Assembly: GCF_900177665.1 (NCBI RefSeq)
Contig: NZ_FXAW01000009.1
Coordinates: 62,001-126,000 of the forward strand
Source: Marivirga sericea
Lineage (GTDB): Bacteria; Bacteroidota; Bacteroidia; Cytophagales; Cyclobacteriaceae
DNA: 64,000 nucleotides
Reading direction: 5' to 3'
Part shown: positions 18,739 through 27,393 of the stretch, piece after piece
Layout: every line of letters begins with the position of its first letter
How positions within the stretch are numbered: the stretch's first letter is position 1
Translations under genes and position numbers: made by a program
Notes under the pieces: generated by a model
The model's input: only the letters and a program-made list of their open reading frames with translations
The model's database searches: none
Told to the model about the DNA's origin: nothing

Positions 18739-20826
18739 ATGGCAGAAAAACCAAAAGATAACAAAAGAAAAAAAATAATACCGAAGCCGCCACAAAAGCC
18801 GAACTACCAGATATGGGTAATTATCATATTGATATCCGTTGTATTTGGTATATCTTTATTTAGTGGCAGTAGTGACGCTATAAAAATATCTGAAAAGAGA
18901 TTTGAAAGAATGTATTTGAGCAATGACGTTAAAAAGGTCCTCTTGCTCAAAAATCAAGGTCTGGTCGAAGTGTATTTAAAAGAGGATGCACTCCAAAATT
19001 CCAAATATATACAGGAATTAGAAAACAGTAATCCGTGGAACTATCAACAAGGTCCGCATTACTCTTTTGAGATTCCGAGCCTCGACATATTTGATAAGAA
19101 CTACACTGCACTCGAAAGTCAGGTTCCTGAAGCAGATAGAATTGGCTATGAAGTCGAAGAGAGAACACAATGGTCTGAAATGTTTTGGAGCTATGGTTTC
19201 CTTATATTCTTATTATTTGGTGTTTGGTTCTTAATGAGAAGAATGTCAGGACAAGGCGGCCCTGGAGGACAAATTTTCAATATCGGGAAATCAAAAGCAG
19301 CCTTATTTGATGCAGAAAATAAAGTTAAAATCACTTTCAAAGATGTGGCGGGGCTTGACGAGGCTAAAGAAGAAGTAGCCGAAATAGTTGAATTCTTAAA
19401 GAATCCATCAAAATTTACCACTTTGGGAGGTAAAATTCCTAAAGGTGCACTATTAGTGGGCCCTCCGGGAACAGGTAAAACTTTACTTGCTAAAGCAGTT
19501 GCAGGTGAAGCAGAAGTCCCATTTTTCTCACTATCAGGATCGGATTTCGTTGAGATGTTCGTAGGTGTTGGTGCAGCAAGAGTAAGAGACTTATTCAAGC
19601 AAGCTAAAGAGAAAGCTCCTTGTATAGTATTTATTGATGAGATCGATGCAATCGGTAGATCCAGAGGTGGTGGTAGAATGCCAGGCTCAAATGACGAAAG
19701 GGAAAATACATTAAACTCTTTATTAGTAGAGATGGATGGATTCTCAACTGATTCGGGTGTTATCATACTTGCAGCTACTAACAGACCGGATGTACTAGAT
19801 TCTGCGCTAATGAGACCAGGAAGATTTGATAGACAGGTCAGCATAGATAAACCAGACATTATTGGAAGAGAAGCAATATTCAAAGTACACTTAGGTCCAT
19901 TGAAAGTTCATGCTGACGTAGATGCTAAAAAGTTGGCTGCACAAACCCCAGGTTTTGCTGGTGCGGAAATAGCTAACGTATGTAATGAAGCAGCGCTAAT
20001 TGCCGCAAGGAGAAATAAAAAGGCAGTAGAAATGGATGACTTCCAAGATGCTGTAGATAGAGTAATTGGAGGTCTTGAGAAGAAGAATAAAATAATATCT
20101 CCAGACGAGAAAAAAATTGTAGCTTATCACGAAGCTGGACACGCAGTTGCTGGTTGGTACCTAGAACATGCTGATCCTTTGGTTAAAGTAAGTATCGTTC
20201 CTAGAGGAATCGCTGCATTAGGTTATGCACAATATCTACCAAAAGAGCAGTTCTTACATCAGACAGAACAATTATTTGATGAAATGTGTATGGCGCTTGG
20301 TGGTCGTGCAGCCGAAGAGATCGTATTTGGTAAGATTTCTACTGGAGCTCTAAGCGATTTGGAAAGAATTACTAAAATGGCGTACAGCATGGTGAGTGTG
20401 TATGGTATGAACGAAAAGATTGGTAATGTGTCTTTCTATGATTCTAAAGATGGTGGCGATTACAAATTCACCAAACCTTATTCAGAAGACACTGCCAAAG
20501 TAATTGATGAAGAGGTAGGTAAATTAATAGCGAAAGCTTATGAAACCACTAAAAAACTCTTAACTGACAAACGCGATAAATTAGAAATTCTCGCGCAGCA
20601 GTTGTTGGAGAAAGAAATCATATTCCAATCTGATTTAGAGAAATTAATAGGTAAAAGACCTTTTGCACAGCAAACTACCTATGAAGCCTACACTAATGGT
20701 AAAAAACAGGAACAGTTAGACAAGGAAAAGAAGGAAGCAGAACAAAAATCTGTGACAGAAGAGACTGCAACCTCTGATGCTTCATCTTCTAATTCTTCCA
20801 GTAAAGATGACGATAAAGAGGAGTAA
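18739..20826 (+). CDS. ftsH: ATP-dependent zinc metalloprotease FtsH
   Basis: A membrane-anchored AAA protease that degrades misfolded and regulatory proteins at the cytoplasmic face. The 695-residue protein has TM1 (about 25-42), a short periplasmic domain, TM2 (about 150-167), Walker A GPPGTGKT (241-248), Walker B with D300-E301, the second region of homology ending in [13 protein letters not shown], and the zinc site HEAGH (464-468). The tail (about 665-695) is a low-complexity acidic-serine stretch. It ends in a terminator shared with the convergent gene. Only the carboxy-terminal tail differs from the usual. Confidence 0.98.
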   Translation: MAEKPKDNKRKKIIPKPPQKPNYQIWVIIILISVVFGISLFSGSSDAIKISEKRFERMYLSNDVKKVLLLKNQGLVEVYLKEDALQNSKYIQELENSNPWNYQQGPHYSFEIPSLDIFDKNYTALESQVPEADRIGYEVEERTQWSEMFWSYGFLIFLLFGVWFLMRRMSGQGGPGGQIFNIGKSKAALFDAENKVKITFKDVAGLDEAKEEVAEIVEFLKNPSKFTTLGGKIPKGALLVGPPGTGKTLLAKAVAGEAEVPFFSLSGSDFVEMFVGVGAARVRDLFKQAKEKAPCIVFIDEIDAIGRSRGGGRMPGSNDERENTLNSLLVEMDGFSTDSGVIILAATNRPDVLDSALMRPGRFDRQVSIDKPDIIGREAIFKVHLGPLKVHADVDAKKLAAQTPGFAGAEIANVCNEAALIAARRNKKAVEMDDFQDAVDRVIGGLEKKNKIISPDEKKIVAYHEAGHAVAGWYLEHADPLVKVSIVPRGIAALGYAQYLPKEQFLHQTEQLFDEMCMALGGRAAEEIVFGKISTGALSDLERITKMAYSMVSVYGMNEKIGNVSFYDSKDGGDYKFTKPYSEDTAKVIDEEVGKLIAKAYETTKKLLTDKRDKLEILAQQLLEKEIIFQSDLEKLIGKRPFAQQTTYEAYTNGKKQEQLDKEKKEAEQKSVTEETATSDASSSNSSSKDDDKEE

Positions 20827-20850
20827 CAATCTTCGGAAAAGCAAAATTAA

Positions 20851-20882
20851 AATAGCTCTGTAGTATACAGGGCTATTTTTTT
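20851..20882. terminator. Terminator shared by ftsH and the convergent gene at 20873-22174
   Basis: A 12-bp stem AATAGCTCTGTA / TACAGGGCTATT (20851-20862 and 20866-20877, one G-T wobble on one strand) with a 3-base loop and T run to 20882. On the minus strand the tail is AT-rich. The right arm contains the stop codon of the leftward gene (20873-20875). Confidence 0.75.
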
Positions 20883-22174
20883 GTTTCATAATATCTCAAC
20901 TTATTTTTAAGTCTTAAACTAGTAGATAAAGAAATTGATTCTGATTCGATGATTTCTCCACTATCATTTGTGATCAGATAGAAAGGCATACTTCTAATCT
21001 TTTGATCTTTCCTAAAATTACTGCTTCTAAATGCCGTTGCTTGTTCAGGTATTAAATGAAATCCTTCCACTCTATTTTGAAAAATGAATGATTTAGCTTT
21101 TTCAGGGGATTCATATCCGTCAATACAGATATGTACAAAATTAAAAGAACCCTCAAACTCATCCTTTATTTTAGCTAGCAAGTTCAACTCTAAGCTCATT
21201 TGAGCATCCCAAAATGACCAAAAAATCAACACATTTTTCATCTCAGATGTATTGCGCGCAAAATATCCTTCCATTGCTGCATCAATATCTAGCCCAAATA
21301 AGAATTCAATCTTTGGTATATCGCCTAACTCTTTTACTACTTGCCTCTGTATAATAGCCTCAGCCAAACTTTCTTCTCTTTCATTTAAGTCATCTTCAAA
21401 CAATTCATAGTGTGCTTTTAAGTCAGTTGAATTTAAACCTTCCTTAAAAAAATGATGAAACACCAACAGTTTCGATTCAGGGTAATTGAAGTCCTTCTCA
21501 ATTTGTGACTTAACTTCACCTTTTTTTAGAGCCTTAAAAGAATTGGTATGAAAATACTGATAATATAATTTATACACCAATTCCCAATACTGAGAATATG
21601 CCGGCACCCAATGAATCCATTTTTGATCTAATTGATAGGTCATGCTCTCTACCGCATGATTAAACAAACGCTTAGCTGATCTACTGTCCCATACAATAGT
21701 ATTGAAATTCTTCTCTGCTCTATAATTTTTGTCATTCTCTGCTAAATTAATTAAATCATCCAAGGCATCTTTGAATAACCTATCCAATTCATTTAGCTTA
21801 ATCAAAGATGAATTATTTGACTCCAACTCACCTTTATACCAATCAGTCTTCGAAATCAATGCGAAATCTGAAGAGGTGTCACCAAGATTAGTTAAATCAA
21901 TTTCAAGAATACTAGATGACTTTTCAAACCATAAATAATACTCTTCTGAATTGATATTAAAAGCATAAAAGTTGATATCTCTATCTTTCAATTCAAAGAT
22001 CGTTTTCCTTGGATATTCGAATTTGGGGGCAAAAATTAAGCTATTGCGATATACAGGATCTTGTATACTAACATTGATGTCTTCCCCATGTACAATATGC
22101 ACTGTGGTCGCAGAACAATTGAAGGCAAAAAGGATAGATAATAATAAACCAGAAAGAAGCTTGAAAATCATCAT
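20873..22174 (-). CDS. Exported thioredoxin-fold protein lacking the CxxC active site
   Basis: A 433-residue exported protein (signal peptide about 1-22). The C-terminal 130 residues read as a TlpA/thioredoxin-like fold: NVLIFWSFWDAQMSLELNLLAKIKDEF (about 314-340) aligns with the usual FWATWCGPCR...L segment, followed by VHICIDG and SMPFYLITNDSGEII with the cis-proline P397. The two active-site cysteines are replaced by D323 and M326, so it cannot be a standard disulphide oxidoreductase. The N-terminal 300 residues are unknown and rich in helices. Its promoter-like element overlaps a short 5' leader. Confidence 0.75.
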   Translation of the reverse strand: MMIFKLLSGLLLSILFAFNCSATTVHIVHGEDINVSIQDPVYRNSLIFAPKFEYPRKTIFELKDRDINFYAFNINSEEYYLWFEKSSSILEIDLTNLGDTSSDFALISKTDWYKGELESNNSSLIKLNELDRLFKDALDDLINLAENDKNYRAEKNFNTIVWDSRSAKRLFNHAVESMTYQLDQKWIHWVPAYSQYWELVYKLYYQYFHTNSFKALKKGEVKSQIEKDFNYPESKLLVFHHFFKEGLNSTDLKAHYELFEDDLNEREESLAEAIIQRQVVKELGDIPKIEFLFGLDIDAAMEGYFARNTSEMKNVLIFWSFWDAQMSLELNLLAKIKDEFEGSFNFVHICIDGYESPEKAKSFIFQNRVEGFHLIPEQATAFRSSNFRKDQKIRSMPFYLITNDSGEIIESESISLSTSLRLKNKLRYYETKK

Positions 22175-22191
22175 ATTTATATTATTTACAG

Positions 22192-22224
22192 CAAAAATAT
22201 AAATATTAGCCGATATTCGTTAAA
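22192..22224 (-). promoter_or_regulatory. Bacteroidota-type promoter of the 22174 gene
   Basis: On the minus strand, TTTA (22224-22221), a 21-base spacer and TATTTTTG (22199-22192). The predicted start is near 22188, giving a leader of about 14 bases before the ATG. Confidence 0.5.
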
Positions 22225-22253
22225 TAAGTTTCATTTTCTAATCTACCAATACG

Positions 22254-22694
22254 TTAAGATTTAAAAATCCTTTTATAAATAGGCTTTCGGTAGGCAAACT
22301 GAAGCCATAAAACTGGAAACAGAAAAAAATCCATTAAAATAAAGGGGGATTTGAATGTAATATCATCTATTATTAAAGACTGATCCTTATTATCCTTTTT
22401 AACTACATGGTGGTGCTTCCAATATTTTAAAAAGAAAGGGAGCTTTGTTCCTTCATCTACAAACTCAAAAACTGAATCAGACGTATTATCATAAGTGATT
22501 TCACTTATCCAGTCTTGCTTAAAAAAAATAAAATTCAGTTCTAAATGAACTATGTCTCCTTTGTTGCATCCTCCGAATTCTTTTAATTTAACTGGAGGAA
22601 AGGGAGGATTTAATGACAAAAACAATTTCTCATTAAACCCTTCTTTTACTGATATATAATCTTGTGTGACTTTAGTCGTAAGCTTTAATTGCAT
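22254..22694 (-). CDS. SRPBCC-like ligand-binding domain protein
   Basis: A 146-residue cytoplasmic protein that resembles the SRPBCC/START-like small ligand-binding fold: it starts with a strand TTKVTQDYISVKEGFNEKLF, has a mid-segment DIVHLELNFIFFKQDWISEI and ends with the HHHVVKKDNKDQSLIIDDITFKSP pattern seen in CoxG/SRPBCC-type proteins, then a hydrophobic end helix FPVLWLQFAYRKPIYKRI. No catalytic residues can be named. It lies 36 bases after the histidine phosphatase gene and is probably co-transcribed with it. Confidence 0.65.
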   Translation of the reverse strand: MQLKLTTKVTQDYISVKEGFNEKLFLSLNPPFPPVKLKEFGGCNKGDIVHLELNFIFFKQDWISEITYDNTSDSVFEFVDEGTKLPFFLKYWKHHHVVKKDNKDQSLIIDDITFKSPFILMDFFLFPVLWLQFAYRKPIYKRIFKS

Positions 22695-22730
22695 AAAAAT
22701 GAAATAGAATTATTGAGTAAATGTTTGAAA

Positions 22731-23234
22731 TTACTCCTTAAATTTTGTGCCATAGGTGTGGGTAATTACTTTCTTAGCATCCACCCTAATTTCAAAAATC
22801 TTATCGTATTCATTTTCTTTAATCTCTTCCTGCGGACGCTCAAGACCAAAAGCTTCTATCTGCTCTAATATTGTGTTGCTATGTCCAACTATTAATATTG
22901 TATCAGCTTTCATTTCCTTCAAATTCTCTGCAAACCCCTCAAAGTCCTTAGCTTTATAAACTGAAAGCTCTAGACCCTTTGCCTCTGCTACAGGTTTCAC
23001 CGTTTCCCGTGTTCGCAAGAAGTCAGTTGAAAAGATCGTATCTATTTCAATGTCCTTAAACCAGCTTGTCAAGTCTACCGAGCGAATGACACCATCTGTA
23101 GATAAAGGCGGATTATTATTCGGTACCACATCTTTTTCTGCGTGCCTAACCATATAAATTACTTTATTCTCATTCTTATTTGAACAAGAAACTGCCAAAC
23201 CGGCCATTAAAATAACTGCGATTAATATTCTCAT
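22731..23234 (-). CDS. Histidine phosphatase family lipoprotein
   Basis: A 167-residue lipoprotein: the signal MRILIAVILMAGLAVSC ends in a lipobox cysteine at C17. The catalytic RHG-family motif is MVRHAEK (about residues 28-34), with a second conserved histidine in LIVGHSNT (about 117), the usual pair of the phosphoglycerate-mutase superfamily. It is small, as in SixA-type enzymes, but periplasmic. It starts 23 bases after the stop of the upstream sensor kinase gene, so they probably share a transcript. The substrate is unknown. Confidence 0.82.
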   Translation of the reverse strand: MRILIAVILMAGLAVSCSNKNENKVIYMVRHAEKDVVPNNNPPLSTDGVIRSVDLTSWFKDIEIDTIFSTDFLRTRETVKPVAEAKGLELSVYKAKDFEGFAENLKEMKADTILIVGHSNTILEQIEAFGLERPQEEIKENEYDKIFEIRVDAKKVITHTYGTKFKE

Positions 23235-23257
23235 GAGATTTACTATTTACTTATTTT

Positions 23258-25093
23258 TTAAATTTTAGGAAATGCGACAATAAATTTTGCGCCTTTTCCG
23301 AACTCGCTTTCGCACCACACGCTACCATTCATCTCTTCCACGTATTTCTTGACTATCGATAAACCTAATCCAGTGGAACTTTCATCTCCTGTAGGTTTTG
23401 CTGAAAGGGTCATGTATTTGGTAAATAATTTCATCTTATCCTTTTCTGAAATCCCTGGTCCCTGATCTTCTATGTAAACATGATGGTATTCATGATGACT
23501 TTCAGTACCTACGAAGACCTGACTTTTAAAGGGAGAAAATTTCAAAGCATTACTTAATAAGTTCTCAAACACCTGCTTCAGAAAAAATGAATCAACCATG
23601 ACCGACTTTCCATTAGTGACTCTAGAAAAATCGATCGATATATTCTTAGACTGCGCTTTCTCCTCAAATTCACTAATCGTCTCCTTCAATGTATCAGCCA
23701 TATCCACTGTGCTGAATTTATAATTTAAACTTTTTTTCTGAATGGATTCAAGGTCTAAGATTCGCTCAACTAGTTCCTTTAAATGAAGATTGGAACTCTC
23801 CAGCTTTTCAAAAATATCAATTTCTTCTTTATCCCATTTCTCACTTTTGAAGCCCAAAATCGTGATCAATCCATTCATTTGATTTATTGGACTTTTCAAA
23901 TCATGAGCTACAATCCCTATCAGATCATCTTTCTGTTTATTGAGATGCGTCAACTCCTTATTCTTCTTTTGAAGGAGCAATCGTTGATGCGATAATTCAT
24001 CCTTGCTCCTGTTCAGTTCTGCCAACAACTCCTGCAACTGATCTCCTTTTTCTGTCAATAGCAAATTGTCTCGTTCACGAATCTTATTCGACCTTACAAG
24101 AAGAATGACCAGTACAACAACAAACACCAAACTAATACTTACAGAAATAATAATGGTCCACTGAAGCTCTTTCTGTCGTTCTGAAGCCATTAAACTTTGA
24201 CTCTGGATTTCCTTTTCCTTATTCAAGAATGCAATTTCATCTGCCCTATCACTAACATTATCACCAGCTAGTCCCCAAATTAGTTCTGAATAATCATTCC
24301 CTAGGTACCTCCTGATAATTTTATCTGCTTCAGCTCTATATAAATAACTTTCAAAGTAATTTTTGACTGATTCTTCCCAGCCTCTCTCCCTTTGATAAAT
24401 AAACCTATACCCATCTCTTTTCACTTGGAATTTACTATGTCTTTTAACTGGATTTCCTTTTCCAATTTCAATTACATAAAAGGGTAAGCCTACATAACCT
24501 ACCATCTCTCTGTTCCTACTCACTAGACGTATAATATCCTCATCATTAGGGACATCTACATAGTTCAAATGGAGATCATGGGATCTGCTTAACTCGTCTA
24601 AATCCGTTTTGTAGGTAGTGCTGGAAATAGTAGCAGCTTCATATCCGTCAATATGATTTTTGAGGGAGGTGCCATTATCCAAAAAAGGCACTGAAAGATG
24701 CGTGATGAACACACTTACATCCGGCATGTAAGAATAGGAGAAACCTACTAGCTTAGATCGCTCATCGGTTTTAGAAATTACAGAGACTCCAAAAGCTGGG
24801 ATTTTAGATTTTTTAACATATTCGAATACAGAATCGAAAGTGGGTACTTGTTCCCATTCAACGAACAATTTTATTGAATATTTTTTTTCAACAAAACGAA
24901 GATAGGAATCCATCATTTCCTTTTCAATACCCAACAAATTCCCAATTTCATCTTGATAAATGAAAGGCTCTATAGGATAATAATAGACCTTTAATTTTCC
25001 TGATCCCTCTTCTAATACCTCTTGAAAAGATTGAGCATGAAGAGACCAAGCTCCCATACAGTAAAAGAGTGATATAATGATGAGTTTTTTCAA
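23258..25093 (-). CDS. Sensor histidine kinase with periplasmic solute-binding (SBP_bac_3-like) domain
   Basis: A 611-residue membrane sensor. A signal peptide (1-20) is followed by a bilobed SBP_bac_3-like domain (about 30-265), one membrane helix (about 312-334), a coiled coil (about 336-388), HisKA with phospho-acceptor H397 in GIVAHDLKSP, and HATPase_c with FENLLSNALKFS, EDQGPGIS and STGLGLSIVKKYVEEMNG. All ATP boxes are intact, unlike the kinase at 3091. No cognate response regulator is adjacent; the downstream genes are a lipoprotein phosphatase and an SRPBCC protein. Confidence 0.9.
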   Translation of the reverse strand: MKKLIIISLFYCMGAWSLHAQSFQEVLEEGSGKLKVYYYPIEPFIYQDEIGNLLGIEKEMMDSYLRFVEKKYSIKLFVEWEQVPTFDSVFEYVKKSKIPAFGVSVISKTDERSKLVGFSYSYMPDVSVFITHLSVPFLDNGTSLKNHIDGYEAATISSTTYKTDLDELSRSHDLHLNYVDVPNDEDIIRLVSRNREMVGYVGLPFYVIEIGKGNPVKRHSKFQVKRDGYRFIYQRERGWEESVKNYFESYLYRAEADKIIRRYLGNDYSELIWGLAGDNVSDRADEIAFLNKEKEIQSQSLMASERQKELQWTIIISVSISLVFVVVLVILLVRSNKIRERDNLLLTEKGDQLQELLAELNRSKDELSHQRLLLQKKNKELTHLNKQKDDLIGIVAHDLKSPINQMNGLITILGFKSEKWDKEEIDIFEKLESSNLHLKELVERILDLESIQKKSLNYKFSTVDMADTLKETISEFEEKAQSKNISIDFSRVTNGKSVMVDSFFLKQVFENLLSNALKFSPFKSQVFVGTESHHEYHHVYIEDQGPGISEKDKMKLFTKYMTLSAKPTGDESSTGLGLSIVKKYVEEMNGSVWCESEFGKGAKFIVAFPKI

Positions 25094-25254
25094 GCTATTA
25101 AAGCATTTCAGAACTTAAAATAAGCAGAAAGCTACCATTTAAAAAAATAAATGACCTACTATGGACGATATTTCAATTGATTACTTTAGCAAGAAACAAA
25201 ATATTAGTTGAAATTACTTGATGAATTCAGCGGAAAAGGTACAGGAATGAAAAT

Positions 25255-25890
25255 CTAATTGTTATTCGTAAAATCTCCTCTTTTTATGGCTCTAAAAATT
25301 TCAACCCATGACATTGGACTCAACAACGGATTGATACGAACTGAATTTTTGGTTTGGTCATAAAAGGCCTGTTGCTGAACAAACCATCTGTGATTCATAG
25401 AACCATCCGCAGGAAGGGTTCGATACATCTCTTGAAGCGTAGCAGGATCTAAATTTCGATTAACATTATCAAAATCTGATGGAAGCCTAACCGCAAGAAC
25501 CGCCTGCTTAAAAGCTTCAACAGTTGGTGGCATATTATAAACTTGCACCTCATTAAGCATCTCCTGATCTGACTCAAGCTTAAAAATCACTTTCAAGGTA
25601 TTTGTTTTAATCTTTGGTACTACGTAAGTCGCTTTTTTGAAACCGACCGCACTTATTACCAAACTGTCCCCTTCTAATGCTGGCATAGAGAAAAAACCAT
25701 ACTGGTTAGTTGATGTTCCTCTCCCAAAAACGGGAGTATAAATATGCACGCCTGGAATGCTTGCACTATCTTCATCTAACACAACTCCTGTGAATTGAAT
25801 AACTTTATCATTCTCAGCTTCATCCTGCGACATGCCCATGAATGGCATCAATAATAAAATTAAGGGGATTATCGTGTGTCTGATTTTCAT
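25255..25890 (-). CDS. CarboxypepD-regulatory-like domain exported protein
   Basis: A 211-residue exported protein. The signal peptide ends near MGMSQ, followed by a CarboxypepD-regulatory-like sandwich (about 25-110; QFTGVVLDEDSASIPGVHIYTPVFGRGTSTNQYGFF) and an unassigned C-terminal region of about 100 residues (residues 110-211). The ATG at 25890 is preferred: the promoter element at 25897-25904 places the transcript start 3-4 bases upstream of it, whereas the more upstream ATG (25899) lies inside that element. The transcript would be nearly leaderless. No clear function. Confidence 0.7.
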   Translation of the reverse strand: MKIRHTIIPLILLLMPFMGMSQDEAENDKVIQFTGVVLDEDSASIPGVHIYTPVFGRGTSTNQYGFFSMPALEGDSLVISAVGFKKATYVVPKIKTNTLKVIFKLESDQEMLNEVQVYNMPPTVEAFKQAVLAVRLPSDFDNVNRNLDPATLQEMYRTLPADGSMNHRWFVQQQAFYDQTKNSVRINPLLSPMSWVEIFRAIKRGDFTNNN

Positions 25891-25896
25891 TAAATA

Positions 25897-25928
25897 CAAA
25901 TATAATATATAAAAGCCAATTCTAGAAA
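25897..25928 (-). promoter_or_regulatory. Bacteroidota-type promoter of the 25255-25890 gene
   Basis: On the minus strand, TTTC (25928-25925), a 20-base spacer and TATATTTG (25904-25897). It lies only 6 bases before the ATG at 25890, so the mRNA would carry almost no 5' leader. Confidence 0.5.
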
Positions 25929-26130
25929 ATTAATAGTAAGTCCCGTATGCTTATCGCATAAAACTTGTTACTTTAAACAAACCATAATTACAACGTAGCA
26001 GTTAAACTTTAGTTATTTCTTATTTAAAGTTAATAACTTTAAGCATAGATCTATTTAAACCGACATAAATTATTGACTTTTTAAGAGCTTCTAGAAAAGA
26101 TGCTTCTTAAAAGACATCTATTTTGATTCT

Positions 26131-26150
26131 GAGAAGAGATATCTCTGCTC
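26131..26150. promoter_or_regulatory. Near-perfect 20-base palindrome, candidate operator of the ArsR-family gene
   Basis: GAGAAGAGATATCTCTGCTC at 26131-26150 contains the 12-base perfect palindrome AGAGATATCTCT (26135-26146). Its flanking GAG/CTC are also symmetric, leaving one mismatched pair in 20 bases. It sits 36 bases upstream of the regulator's ATG, the usual place for a dimer operator. Confidence 0.55.
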
Positions 26151-26186
26151 AAATATTAAATTTACAAAGATTATTAGCATAGTAAT

Positions 26187-26570
26187 ATGAGGCTGAAGAA
26201 CTTTACCTTAAATTTTAGTGTACAATTCTACAAGTGTCTTTCAGATGATTCTCGTTTACGGATCCTGTTTTTAGTTCATCAGAATCAGGAAATGTGTATT
26301 TCTGATCTCGAGCTTATTCTAGATTTCACGCAGGCGAAAACATCAAGACATTTATCTTATTTAAAAAATAACGGGGTATTAAACTCAAAAAAAGTAGATC
26401 AGTGGGTGTTCTATTATGTTAAAGAAGAGGTAAAAGATTTACTAGGACAGACGTACAAGTTCGTTGAAAAAGATCAACAATTACAAAAAGATTTAGAAAC
26501 ATTTAAGGTGATGTATTCAAATAGAACCCTCGCCTTGAACATATTACACAGCAAAAAATGGGTAAAATAA
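26187..26570 (+). CDS. ArsR-family winged-helix transcriptional regulator
   Basis: A 127-residue DNA-binding protein. The ArsR-type winged helix is clear: YKCLSDDSRLRILFLVHQ (helix alpha2-3), MCISDLELILDFTQAKTSRHLSYLKNNGVL (recognition helix segment) and KKVDQWVFYYV (wing). C37 occurs in EMCISDL at the position of the ELCVCDL motif, but only one cysteine of that metal-site motif is present, so classical As/Cd sensing is unlikely. The gene overlaps the next by 13 bases. A near-palindromic 20-base site stands upstream and could be autoregulatory. Confidence 0.9.
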   Translation: MRLKNFTLNFSVQFYKCLSDDSRLRILFLVHQNQEMCISDLELILDFTQAKTSRHLSYLKNNGVLNSKKVDQWVFYYVKEEVKDLLGQTYKFVEKDQQLQKDLETFKVMYSNRTLALNILHSKKWVK

Positions 26571-27262
26571 ATACTTACAAACACATATTCTTTGATTTAG
26601 ATCATACGCTATGGGATTATGAGAAAAATTCTAATGAAGCGCTGGGAGAATTATTTCTAAAGTATCAACTGACAAAGTTGGGAGTCGATAATTTAATAGA
26701 ATTCAATCATTGTTTTGATCGTGTGAATAGATCGCTATGGAATGATTATAATAAAAATAAAATATCCAGAGATGGAATCAGAGAACAACGTTTTCTAAGA
26801 ATTTTAAGTGAATTTGCGATAGACGATAATGACTTGAGTAATAAATTGTCCACAGAATATTTAATGCTTTGTCCGACTAAACCTCATCTCATGCCCTATA
26901 CAATTGAAGTCCTAGACTACTTAAAGGAGGGATATAAACTGCACATTTTAACAAACGGCTTTAAAGATGTGCAGAAAATAAAACTAGAAAATTCTAGCTT
27001 GCACCCGTATTTTTCGACAGTAGTTACTTCCGACACTGCAGGTTACAAAAAACCTATGAGCTCCATTTTTAAATATGCTATTGACAAGGCAGATGCAAGA
27101 AAAAGTGAATGTATCATGATAGGAGACAATCTGCAAACTGATATTATGGGTGCTCGAAATTTCGGCATGGATACTATTTATTTTAATCCGAAAAAGGAGA
27201 AGCACAAGGCAAACACTACGCATGAAATTGATTGCCTAAGCCAATTAAAAAATATTTTCTAG
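26558..27262 (+). CDS. yjjG: YjjG-type noncanonical pyrimidine nucleotidase (HAD hydrolase)
   Basis: A HAD-superfamily 5'-nucleotidase that dephosphorylates aberrant pyrimidine nucleoside monophosphates. The 234-residue protein has motif I FFDLDHTLWDY (catalytic D13 and D15), motif II ILTNG, the lysine in AGYKKP and motif IV MIGDNLQTDIMGA. The large cap between motifs I and II fits YjjG. It overlaps the ArsR-family gene by 13 bases, so the two are translationally coupled; the regulator might respond to a nucleotide or stress signal, but this is inference. Confidence 0.88.
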   Translation: MGKINTYKHIFFDLDHTLWDYEKNSNEALGELFLKYQLTKLGVDNLIEFNHCFDRVNRSLWNDYNKNKISRDGIREQRFLRILSEFAIDDNDLSNKLSTEYLMLCPTKPHLMPYTIEVLDYLKEGYKLHILTNGFKDVQKIKLENSSLHPYFSTVVTSDTAGYKKPMSSIFKYAIDKADARKSECIMIGDNLQTDIMGARNFGMDTIYFNPKKEKHKANTTHEIDCLSQLKNIF

Positions 27263-27294
27263 CGCTATATTAGTATCGCCAACAGAATCTAAGC

Positions 27295-27328
27295 TTTATC
27301 GTAACATAGGATTAGATAATTACATTTG
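27295..27328 (+). promoter_or_regulatory. Bacteroidota-type promoter of the DUF3857 gene
   Basis: TTTA (27295-27298), a 22-base spacer and TACATTTG (27321-27328). The predicted start is near 27332, about 60 bases before the ATG at 27394. The spacer is slightly long. Confidence 0.5.
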
Positions 27329-27393
27329 GAATAATAATTGCTAGATTGATTTCAATTAAGCTATTTAGAATCTATCAACAAACTTAAATCAAA

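Noticed and set aside
19191-19883. Long antisense frame of 230 codons inside ftsH
   Set aside because: It lies wholly antisense to the well-supported ftsH AAA domain and its translation is low-complexity serine/proline-rich, a mirror of the ftsH codons.
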